5,889 nt of DNA from an uncultured Phascolarctobacterium sp. (GCA_946002345.1 CAMFZA010000117.1:1-5889); one strand, 5' to 3'. Shown: positions 1 through 4,305, counted from the stretch's first letter. A program made the numbers and translations. Notes: generated by a model from the sequence alone, not told the origin.

Positions 1-55
1 GAGCGTTTGACTACGAATCAAAAGGTCGCAGGTTCGAGTCCTGCTGAGGTCACCA
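1..55 (+). tRNA. tRNA-Arg (anticodon ACG), 3' part
   Basis: This is the 3' portion of a tRNA gene cut by the window edge. The anticodon stem is TTTGA (6-10) with TCAAA (18-22). The 7-nt loop CTACGAA (11-17) places anticodon ACG at 13-15, which decodes CGN arginine codons after A34-to-inosine editing. A 5-nt variable loop (23-27) follows. The T arm is GCAGG (28-32), loop TTCGAGT (33-39) and CCTGC (40-44). The 3' acceptor strand is 45-51, the discriminator is A52, and CCA is encoded in the DNA at 53-55. The D arm and 5' acceptor strand lie outside the window. Confidence 0.95.
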
Positions 56-71
56 TAACTTTAGGTATAAG

Positions 72-98
72 CTCGCACTCTATGGTGCGAGTTTTTTT
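72..98 (+). terminator. Rho-independent terminator of the tRNA gene (copy 1)
   Basis: A perfect 7-bp stem CTCGCAC/GTGCGAG (72-78 with 85-91) has a 6-nt loop and is followed by seven T (92-98). It begins 16 nt after the tRNA CCA end, so it most likely ends the tRNA transcript. Confidence 0.85.
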
Positions 99-145
99 AT
101 TATCTATCAACGTACATCGAGCAAAAACACCACAATTGAGATTTG

Positions 146-172
146 CTCGTACTGAAGAGTGCGAGTTTTTTT
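146..172 (+). terminator. Second tandem terminator (copy 2)
   Basis: The stem CTCGTAC/GTGCGAG (146-152 with 159-165, one wobble pair) is followed by seven T (166-172). It lies exactly 74 bp after copy 1, inside a duplicated unit. No gene lies between the two terminators. Confidence 0.75.
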
Positions 173-219
173 ATTATCTATCAACGTACATCGAGCAAAA
201 ATACCAATATTGAAATGTA

Positions 220-247
220 GGTTCGCACTTTCCGTGCGGCCTTTTTT
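220..247 (+). terminator. Third tandem terminator, diverged
   Basis: The stem GGTTCGCAC/GTGCGGCC (220-228 with 234-241, one bulged T and one wobble pair) has a 5-nt loop and a six-T tract (242-247). It resembles the first two terminators in its CGCAC/GTGCG core and position, but the surrounding unit has diverged. It faces the 3' end of the convergent toxin gene. Confidence 0.7.
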
Positions 248-260
248 ATTTTTCTCAATC

Positions 261-572
261 TTAAAGCTTCATGCGATAATTCTCCAGCATATGAAAGATA
301 CCATTCACGTAAACTACATTGCCTTTCACCTGATAGAGCAAAACATAGTCGTGCTTAGATAAAGGCCATTTTCTATAACCCTTAGACAATAGATATCTAT
401 CCTGACAATAAGGCATAGAAGTTGCCATGTATTGCAGCTGAGTATATGCAGCCTCGATTTCATTTAATACATTACTAGCAGCCTGTGGACTATGCAATCT
501 ATAAACTAAATAATCCAATATATTCTCCAGCTGCCTACCAGCATTTTCTGAAACTACTACTTTAAAGTCCAT
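261..572 (-). CDS. Type II toxin, RelE/ParE family
   Basis: This 103-aa protein is the probable toxin of a two-gene toxin-antitoxin operon. Known RelE-type members cut mRNA on the ribosome and ParE-type members poison gyrase; which activity this one has cannot be read from the sequence. What is visible is the N-terminal FKVVVSENA strand, a long Leu-rich helical hairpin (about residues 12-50), then GYRKWPL (65-71), DYVLLYQV (75-82) and the family-typical C-terminal strand and tail VYVNGIFHMLENY (87-99). The length is normal for the family and the gene appears intact. The ATG at 572-570 is preceded by GGGAG with a short 4-nt spacing, inside the antitoxin's last codons. The two frames overlap by 11 bp, so translation is probably coupled. 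The gene is AT-rich compared with the kinase and exonuclease genes further along. Confidence 0.85.
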   Translation of the reverse strand: MDFKVVVSENAGRQLENILDYLVYRLHSPQAASNVLNEIEAAYTQLQYMATSMPYCQDRYLLSKGYRKWPLSKHDYVLLYQVKGNVVYVNGIFHMLENYRMKL

Positions 573-822
573 ATTTCTCCCTCAGCTTTTTAGTAGAATC
601 CACAGCATCCATTACCTTGCCTTCGGCAATTTGTTGTTCTGAAATCTCTAGCTCCCTATACATTTTCTGACGGAAAAAGTGTTCTTCATAAGTTTCCATG
701 CTCATTAAAACCATATCGCCATAGCCATTTTTAGTAATAAAAATAGGCTCATTAGTGCTATGACATAAATCAGAAATGGTAGATGTATTCTTCAATTCTT
801 TGATAGGTACGATAGTGGGCAT
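562..822 (-). CDS. Type II antitoxin, Phd/YefM family
   Basis: This 86-aa antitoxin is encoded first in the operon. Phd/YefM proteins bind DNA through their N-terminal fold to repress their own promoter, and neutralise the partner toxin through a flexible C-terminal helix. The start PIKELKNTSTISDLC (about residues 6-20), then PIFITKNGYGDMVLMSMETYEE (about 26-47), is the classic Phd/YefM core. The C-terminal third (about 55-86) is charged and helical (EISEQQIAEGK, STKKLREKYGL), as expected for the toxin-binding arm. The ATG at 822-820 has a strong AAAGGAGG site with good spacing. The operator candidate at 851-869 lies just upstream. Confidence 0.9.
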   Translation of the reverse strand: MPTIVPIKELKNTSTISDLCHSTNEPIFITKNGYGDMVLMSMETYEEHFFRQKMYRELEISEQQIAEGKVMDAVDSTKKLREKYGL

Positions 823-846
823 AATGCATCCTCCTTTTCTGGATTA

Positions 847-852
847 ATTATA
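847..852 (-). promoter_or_regulatory. -10 box of the toxin-antitoxin operon
   Basis: On the minus strand the sequence TGGTATAAT gives a perfect TATAAT with an upstream TG (extended -10). Transcription would start near 840, leaving about 18 nt before the antitoxin ATG, enough for its Shine-Dalgarno. No good -35 box is present, which is common with an extended -10. Confidence 0.7.
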
Positions 853-869
853 CCATAATAATACCATAA
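851..869. promoter_or_regulatory. Candidate autoregulatory operator, two direct repeats
   Basis: TACCATAA occurs at 851-858 and again at 862-869, an 11-bp period (one helical turn). The first copy overlaps the -10 box of the toxin-antitoxin operon. Phd/YefM-type antitoxins repress their own promoters at short repeated sites, so this is a natural candidate; binding itself is inferred. Confidence 0.5.
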
Positions 870-882
870 ATGACTTGATTTG

Positions 883-938
883 TAAAACTTAGGGGCCAAA
901 CTGAGCGAATATGTCTCAATTTGGCCCCTAATTTTCAA
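883..938. repeat. Hairpin repeat, copy 1 (terminator-like)
   Basis: TAGGGGCCAAA (890-900) pairs perfectly with TTTGGCCCCTA (920-930). The stem continues after one mismatch as TGAG/CTCA (902-905 with 915-918), leaving a 9-nt loop. On the minus strand it is followed by AAGTTTTA, so it can end transcription of the unknown gene upstream. The related copy is at 1550-1621. Confidence 0.8.
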
Positions 939-956
939 GAGCAGATACTGATTGAA

Positions 957-998
957 TCACCCAAAAGGGTGACCAGTTAGGCGAACCACCCTAACTGG
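957..998 (-). terminator. Paired hairpins across the 3' end of the unknown gene
   Basis: CCAGTTAGG (973-981) pairs perfectly with CCTAACTGG (990-998) over an 8-nt loop, and the stop codon of the unknown gene lies within this stem. Directly after it on the minus strand, TCACCC (957-962) pairs with GGGTGA (967-972) around four bases. There is no U tract here, so these may stabilise the 3' end or help termination together with the hairpin at 890-930. Confidence 0.5.
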
Positions 999-1279
999 CT
1001 GAGCCGTTCCCGGGCCTTGACCAGGTTGAACTCTTTGAAAAAGAGCCCTAACAGGTCGTACTTCCAAGCCAGGAAGTAAGCCGCGCCATAGGTGATATCT
1101 TCACTCCCGTGAAGAACACGCCAGACCAGCTCATCTTCCTTATCCTCAAGGAAGTAGAAAACGAACAATTCGACCCTGCTGGGACAGGGCTCGTGAGGCC
1201 CCATCAGGCAAGCGCAATCAATGATTGCGTCAGCAGAAGCCTCGCTTTCAAGAAGATTAATTAATCTTTCGTAATACAT
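977..1279 (-). CDS. Unknown 100-aa cytoplasmic protein
   Basis: I do not recognise this protein. The start is ATG at 1279-1277, not the upstream TTG at 1294, because GGAGG (1292-1288) is a well-placed Shine-Dalgarno for the ATG and would itself be coding if the TTG were used. The 100-aa product has no signal peptide. It is acidic in the first half, carries a Cys cluster (C22, C24, C32) around CACLMGPHEPCPS, and then an aromatic, probably helical stretch (ELFVFYFLEDKEDELVW, about 37-53). Next comes YGAAYFLAWKYDLLGLFF (64-81) and a basic/helical tail ending GWFA. It stands alone behind its own promoter and a long structured leader. Its base composition is visibly G+C richer than the toxin-antitoxin genes next to it. 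Coding is supported by the Shine-Dalgarno and promoter; the function is unknown. Confidence 0.7.
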   Translation of the reverse strand: MYYERLINLLESEASADAIIDCACLMGPHEPCPSRVELFVFYFLEDKEDELVWRVLHGSEDITYGAAYFLAWKYDLLGLFFKEFNLVKARERLSQLGWFA

Positions 1280-1502
1280 AAATAACGCCTCCAAATAAAA
1301 TACAAAAATAACTATCGCTCTATGAACTACTCATAGAGCTTTTGTCATTGGAGGCAATAAAAAAGCCCTCCATTTGACACTTGGACACACTTACAGTGTG
1401 AACTCATTCATCATGAACACCAAAGCCTTTTACTCGCTTTAGTTTGTCAAACGGAAGGTAAAAGCTGCACTAGGCAACCCTACTTTCTTACTATTCTGTT
1501 GC
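1280..1502 (-). promoter_or_regulatory. Structured 5' leader with alternative anti-Shine-Dalgarno pairings
   Basis: This gene-free stretch is the predicted 5' UTR (about 220 nt) of the unknown 100-aa gene. In transcript order it holds stem A (1458-1466 with 1424-1433, 9 bp plus a bulge), stem B (CACACT/AGTGTG, 1400-1395 with 1391-1386) and stem C (TGGAGG-G-C 1372-1365 with GCCTCCA 1355-1349, 7 bp plus a bulge). Stem D follows (GCTCTATGA/TCATAGAGC, 1339-1331 with 1325-1317, 9 bp), and then the Shine-Dalgarno. The strand GCCTCCAA used in stem C (1355-1348) is also perfectly complementary over 8 nt to TTGGAGGC (1294-1287), which contains the Shine-Dalgarno. Stem C leaves the ribosome site free, while the alternative closes it. 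I recognise no known riboswitch aptamer core. Pairings are seen in the sequence; switching is inferred. Confidence 0.55.
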
Positions 1503-1508
1503 TTGAGT

Positions 1509-1537
1509 ATTGTACCACAACCCTGGTTAAAACGCAA
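1509..1537 (-). promoter_or_regulatory. Promoter of the leader and unknown gene
   Basis: TTGCGT (1537-1532), a 17-bp spacer and TACAAT (1514-1509), with TG one base before the -10, make a good sigma-70/sigma-A-type promoter. Transcription would start near 1502. It lies just downstream of the terminator-like hairpin at 1558-1599, so the leader and its gene form an independent transcription unit. Confidence 0.7.
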
Positions 1538-1549
1538 TAGCAATTTTAA

Positions 1550-1621
1550 TAAAATTTAGGGGCCATTTTGAGCTGATTTCTATCAATTTAGCCCCTAAAA
1601 ATTTTACCAATCGTTTTCAAG
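1550..1621. repeat. Hairpin repeat, copy 2, and terminator of the exported-protein gene
   Basis: TTTAGGGGC (1555-1563 region) pairs with GCCCCTAAA (1591-1599), flanked by A/T runs that extend the stem on both sides, with a weaker inner ATTTTGA/TCAATTT pairing. On the minus strand it follows the stop of the exported Cys/His-rich protein and is followed by AAATTTTATT, so it probably terminates that operon. It is clearly related to the repeat at 883-938: both share TAAAA[CT]TTAGGGGCCA, the TCAATTT[GA]GCCCCTAA arm and a trailing TTTTCAAG (1614-1621). Confidence 0.75.
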
Positions 1622-1634
1622 CTGGATTAAAATA

Positions 1635-1886
1635 TTAACCAATTCTTTCCCAAATATGAGCTTTAGAAAAATCCATATTGCATCCATACATCGCAGGCAT
1701 CGTACCTCGTCTGAGATAGGTTCTATGACCACAGACACGACACTGCCAAACTACAGTACCAGAGCTTGCCAAATGAATCCCCTCATCATGGTTTTGATGA
1801 ACAGCTTCCAAACTAGTTTCAGCATTCGCAACTCCTGCCAAACTCATCACAGCAATCAAGCTTAATAATGCAACTACTTTTTTCAT
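1635..1886 (-). CDS. Small exported Cys/His-rich (zinc-ribbon-like) protein
   Basis: This 83-aa protein has a clear Sec signal peptide: MKK, a hydrophobic core (about residues 4-18) and an ANA cleavage motif before E23. The mature part is about 61 aa. It contains C49-x2-C52-x-H54, then C69 and H77, in WQCRVCGHRTYLRR and YGCNMDFSKAHIWERI, a spacing that could bind zinc or another metal, or form disulfides outside the membrane. I recall similar short exported W-x-C-x2-CG proteins from Negativicutes, but I cannot name a family and the function is unknown. It starts 15 bp after the stop of the XRE regulator gene, and its ribosome site (GAGGAG) sits in that gap, so the two are almost certainly co-transcribed. 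The hairpin at 1550-1621 follows it. Confidence 0.8.
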   Translation of the reverse strand: MKKVVALLSLIAVMSLAGVANAETSLEAVHQNHDEGIHLASSGTVVWQCRVCGHRTYLRRGTMPAMYGCNMDFSKAHIWERIG

Positions 1887-1901
1887 AAAAATTCACTCTC
1901 C

Positions 1902-2117
1902 TCATTCATTTTTTAATAAATCTCGATAATCCATGTCCAGCGCCTGGGCCAGAAGCATCAATGTATCCAGCTTGCAAACATCCTTGCCACGCTCCAAATC
2001 AGAAATTCTTGAGCGAGAAACGCCCGATTTCACAGCTAACTCCTCCTGCGATAGCCCTTTGAGACGGCGTGCACATAGGATGTTTAAACCAATTTTTTTG
2101 TACTCATTCGTAAACAT
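1902..2117 (-). CDS. Small XRE/Cro-C1-type HTH regulator
   Basis: This 71-aa single-domain DNA-binding protein matches the XRE family. IGLNILCARRLKGLSQEELAVKSGVSRSRISDLERGK spans helices 1-4, with the SQEELA helix and the SRSRISDLE recognition helix, then the LLAQALDMDYRDLL closing helix. No sensor or dimerisation domain is added. I chose ATG at 2117-2115 rather than the ATG at 2135: the latter lies only 6 nt past the -10 box, at the predicted transcription start, whereas the former has AGGA 8 nt upstream. With the longer start the protein would have six extra residues on a leaderless mRNA. It is the first gene of a unit with the exported Cys/His protein, and an inverted repeat next to its -10 suggests autorepression. 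Confidence 0.9.
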   Translation of the reverse strand: MFTNEYKKIGLNILCARRLKGLSQEELAVKSGVSRSRISDLERGKDVCKLDTLMLLAQALDMDYRDLLKNE

Positions 2118-2141
2118 AGCCACATTCCTATTCATACTCTA

Positions 2142-2147
2142 ATTATA
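2142..2147 (-). promoter_or_regulatory. -10 box of the XRE/exported-protein operon
   Basis: There is a perfect TATAAT on the minus strand, predicting transcription start near 2135. No convincing -35 is seen at 17 bp (CAGTCA at best). The 5' UTR to the preferred start is about 18 nt and includes the AGGA ribosome site. Confidence 0.65.
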
Positions 2148-2162
2148 GTACATATCCTGTAC
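2148..2162. promoter_or_regulatory. Candidate operator, inverted repeat GTACA-N5-TGTAC
   Basis: A perfect 5-bp inverted repeat with a 5-bp spacer lies directly against the -10 box, within the -10/-35 spacer. A dimeric XRE regulator bound here would block the promoter. The neighbouring 12-bp palindrome GGATATATATCC at 2182-2193 shares the GGATAT element with the centre of this site. Confidence 0.5.
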
Positions 2163-2181
2163 CATGACTGTCCAACATATC

Positions 2182-2193
2182 GGATATATATCC
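2182..2193. repeat. 12-bp perfect palindrome GGATATATATCC
   Basis: This self-complementary 12-mer lies upstream of the predicted -35 region of the XRE operon. It may be a second binding site, since the ATATCC arm recurs at 2152-2157, 36 bp away. Otherwise the stretch 2194-2280 shows no gene or clear signal. Confidence 0.4.
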
Positions 2194-2300
2194 AAGATAG
2201 ATGACAAAAGCCCTTTGATAAGGATGTATTCCCTGCTTCGCTGACCTTTGAGCATAGTATAATACATATTTCGCATTATTTTGTGCCTTAAAAGACACAA

Positions 2301-2329
2301 AAGGCCTGGCCACAGCAGGCCAAGCCTTA
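2301..2329 (-). terminator. Terminator of the Ser/Thr kinase gene
   Basis: On the minus strand AAGGCTTGGCC pairs with GGCCAGGCCTT (11 bp, one wobble) around a 6-nt loop. It begins a few bases after the kinase stop codon (2336-2334). The T tract behind it is imperfect (TTGTGTCTTTT) and a second small hairpin (2282-2299) follows. Confidence 0.7.
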
Positions 2330-2333
2330 AAAA

Positions 2334-3758
2334 TCAAAAGTCTGAAATTGTAATAGGATACTCTTTTGTTTTCGTCTCGGCATTGTCAGCCTGTACAGTC
2401 ACGGTCACGGATGGATTGGCTGCACTAGTGAACCAGAACCATTTATGCACATTGACTAAGTGGAGCTTGCGTGGACATGATACAGTTCCTTTTTCCACCA
2501 AACGCACGGTGGAAGACCAGCCGCCGGGATTATCCACGCTCCAGCTTTTTTGACTAATACTGTCACCATATTGCATATTTCGTCCCTTGAAGGCGATGCC
2601 GTGAAATGCAAAGGTGAATCTGGGATTGATTAAATCACCCTTGGTAATTATTTCCCAATTAGGCGATGCCGTACTGGAATTGCTTGTTATGGGCCATGCT
2701 CTCTTGGCCTTAGCCTCATCAATAAGCATTTGCTCTGATGGATGCTCCGGTAATTTATAAAAGCTTAAATTAGCAGCCTTGATTTCCAGCTGTAGCTTTG
2801 CTTGCGGCTGAGGAGTTACCTTAGGCTGTGCCGCAGGCTTTGGCTTCTCAGTCTGAACCTTGTCTGCCGGGGCTGCTTTTGCCTGCTGGTGCGTTTCTTT
2901 AGGCTGGTGTGGTTCCTGTTTCTTAGGCGCTACTACAGGCACTGTCTCTTCCACAGGCTTTGGCACAGGCAAGGGCCTTTCCGGTGCAGGTCGAAGATAG
3001 AAATATGCTCCCATACTAAGCACTGTCACAAGCAGTCCTAACCCTGCCATACGCAAAGAGTTATAATACTTCACAAAGAAAAGCGCACGCTTGACCTTAG
3101 CAATATTATCATAGCGATAGCCCCGCATGAAGCGCGTACAACCATCAATTACATCATTTAAGCGACCCTCATAGCCAGCGCCTAAAAGCTCCTTCATGGT
3201 CACGCCCAAAGCATATACATCCGCACGAAAATCCGTGCTCTCTATTCCATATTGCTCCGGCGCCGCATAACCCTGCGTACCCAAAGCCACCGTATCTCCC
3301 GCCGCATGAGCAGTGCACAAGCGCACTGAGCCCAAGTCAATAAGACGTATCTGCCCATTGCTTTGGCGCAAAATATTGGCTGGCTTCACATCACGATGGA
3401 CCAAATTGTGCTGATGCAGATATAACAAGGCCTCGCACACCTGCTCCGCAATAGCAATGACGCTGCGCTCATCCAGACAGCCCTTTTTCTGAAGCAAAAC
3501 TTCCAGTGTCTCGCCCTCAAAGTATTCCTCAATGAGGTAAGCCCTGTCCTCAGCAGCCACGGCATGGATAATATGGGATAAATTTTCATGCTTGAGACCG
3601 CGCACAGCCTCCACCGGATAGGCAGCATTATGAAGGCACTTCCGCACATAGACCTTCTGGTCCCGTCCTAAAACAAGCTCCGTGGTGCCTAAAGCAGACT
3701 CCTTGAGCGTTTTGAGCACAGTATATTTTTGTAAAATAAAAGCAGCAGCATGACCCAT
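2334..3758 (-). CDS. Transmembrane Hanks-type Ser/Thr protein kinase, non-PASTA sensor domain
   Basis: This 474-aa kinase phosphorylates Ser/Thr of cytoplasmic targets and carries an outside domain that probably senses a signal. The start is ATG at 3758, backed by GGGGAG 8 nt upstream and a promoter just before it; the frame stays open 49 codons further, but that part lies in and beyond the promoter. Kinase domain (about 10-225): a degenerate Gly loop, K40 in YVRK, E50 as the likely helix-C Glu, HRDVKPAN (121-128), DLG (141-143), GTQGYAAPE (160-168) and D180. All catalytic residues are present, so it should be active. A single membrane helix follows (about 237-255), then a Pro/Lys/Gln-rich linker (about 257-321) and a roughly 150-aa beta-rich C-terminal domain outside the membrane with no PASTA pattern, which I do not recognise. 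It is divergent from the helical-repeat protein gene, and no PP2C phosphatase gene is in view. Confidence 0.93.
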   Translation of the reverse strand: MGHAAAFILQKYTVLKTLKESALGTTELVLGRDQKVYVRKCLHNAAYPVEAVRGLKHENLSHIIHAVAAEDRAYLIEEYFEGETLEVLLQKKGCLDERSVIAIAEQVCEALLYLHQHNLVHRDVKPANILRQSNGQIRLIDLGSVRLCTAHAAGDTVALGTQGYAAPEQYGIESTDFRADVYALGVTMKELLGAGYEGRLNDVIDGCTRFMRGYRYDNIAKVKRALFFVKYYNSLRMAGLGLLVTVLSMGAYFYLRPAPERPLPVPKPVEETVPVVAPKKQEPHQPKETHQQAKAAPADKVQTEKPKPAAQPKVTPQPQAKLQLEIKAANLSFYKLPEHPSEQMLIDEAKAKRAWPITSNSSTASPNWEIITKGDLINPRFTFAFHGIAFKGRNMQYGDSISQKSWSVDNPGGWSSTVRLVEKGTVSCPRKLHLVNVHKWFWFTSAANPSVTVTVQADNAETKTKEYPITISDF

Positions 3759-3784
3759 TTTACAAGCTCCCCGGATTGTGATAC

Positions 3785-3794
3785 TATAATTATA
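3785..3794. promoter_or_regulatory. Overlapping divergent -10 boxes in one palindrome
   Basis: TATAATTATA is self-complementary, giving TATAAT on the plus strand (3785-3790) for the helical-repeat gene and TATAAT on the minus strand (3794-3789) for the kinase gene. The minus-strand box is preceded by TGG (extended -10). RNA polymerase cannot open both at once, so the two genes should compete for transcription. Neither strand shows a good -35. Confidence 0.65.
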
Positions 3795-3804
3795 CCACGA
3801 GAGA

Positions 3805-4305
3805 ATGGATGTGAGTATAGTGGCCAAGGATACTAATTTTTTGCGCAACGAAGCCAACAAGGTTAAGCTGGATAAAAAGAATACTAATAACGAGGCCTTG
3901 CGCAAGTTTTTTAAGGATCATTGTGATGCTTTGCAATTCCCTGATCCCATCGATTATCTGCTTGCCTGTGCCGAAGCTCATGGTGTAACAGTCAATGTTA
4001 TCGCTGCCCAGAGCAGCTTCGAACGCACCCAAGCAAGGCATATTCTCTCCCACGATAAACAATTCGACCGCAATAAGCTTATCGCCTTGGCCATCGCAGG
4101 CAAGCTGACTCTTGAGGAAACCGACAATGCCTTAAAATATGCCAAATTCAGTACCCTTTATGCCAAGGATGAGTGGGATGATGTGATTATTTTTGCTATT
4201 AATGGTGGCCTTACTACTATGGCAACCAATGAATTATTGTATGATTTAGGTTATGACCCCTTGGTTAAGGTGCTCCGGCGTAATAAAAAACAAGATGAGC
4301 AGTGA
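3805..4305 (+). CDS. Helical/HTH-like two-repeat protein divergent from the kinase
   Basis: This 166-aa cytoplasmic protein has no signal peptide or membrane segment. Residues 89-118 and 124-153 form an internal repeat: LIALAIAGKLTLEETDNAL aligns with VIIFAINGGLTTMATNELL, each a pair of helices with the LT-x-ETN/D turn. This resembles the degenerate XRE-like helical module that I recall next to, or fused to, Ser/Thr kinases and phosphatases in Bacillota; DNA binding is not assured. The N-terminal half (1-85) is charged, with DPIDYLLACAEAHG (47-60) and an FERTQARHILSHDK segment. The divergent kinase gene and shared promoter region suggest it acts in the same pathway, perhaps as a substrate or effector. 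The ATG lies only about 8 nt past the predicted transcription start and lacks a strong ribosome site. GTG at 3811 or 3820 would be alternative starts. The stop codon sits inside its own terminator stem. Confidence 0.75.
   Translation: MDVSIVAKDTNFLRNEANKVKLDKKNTNNEALRKFFKDHCDALQFPDPIDYLLACAEAHGVTVNVIAAQSSFERTQARHILSHDKQFDRNKLIALAIAGKLTLEETDNALKYAKFSTLYAKDEWDDVIIFAINGGLTTMATNELLYDLGYDPLVKVLRRNKKQDEQ

Larger units (their letters stand above)
71..216 (+). repeat. Tandem duplication with a 74-bp period, terminator-bearing
   Basis: A 43-bp segment (85-127) is repeated identically at 159-201. Similarity continues leftward through the terminator stems (71-84 versus 145-158) and rightward with mismatches (128-142 versus 202-216). 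Each unit therefore carries a full terminator plus a 40-bp AT-rich spacer. The units hold no tRNA sequence. Confidence 0.9.

Noticed and set aside
85..201. The 43-bp identical repeats as a CRISPR array or phage attachment sites
   Set aside because: There are only two copies, each containing a terminator stem and T tract; the spacer is a diverged part of the same unit, there are no cas genes, and the repeats do not include tRNA sequence.
1320..1373. 17-codon minus-strand reading frame in the leader, starting ATGGAGG, and a shorter ATGATG frame upstream, as possible leader peptides
   Set aside because: Neither has a convincing ribosome site and neither shows a run of one regulatory amino acid; the base-pairing explanation is stronger. 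Attenuation by a leader peptide stays a weak alternative.
1295..1508. Known structured RNAs (6S, tmRNA, SRP, RNase P, common riboswitches) in the leader
   Set aside because: None of their hallmark sequences was recognised by eye on either strand; a covariance-model search could overturn this.
1656..1865. Plus-strand reading frame opposite the exported Cys/His protein
   Set aside because: No ribosome site or promoter; the minus-strand frame has a textbook signal peptide and ribosome site.
2258..2263. Plus-strand TATAAT as a promoter for an antisense RNA to the kinase 3' end
   Set aside because: No -35 or TG extension lies at proper spacing and no terminated product is visible; AT-rich chance match is likely.
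2143..2337. 64-codon minus-strand reading frame between the kinase and XRE genes
   Set aside because: It starts with TTG, runs through the kinase terminator hairpin and the XRE operator region, has no ribosome site and resembles no protein.
3759..3905. 49-codon N-terminal extension of the kinase with a hydrophobic start that looks like an extra membrane segment
   Set aside because: It reads through the kinase's own promoter and ribosome site and overlaps the divergent gene; the ATG at 3758 has a strong Shine-Dalgarno and starts right before the kinase fold.
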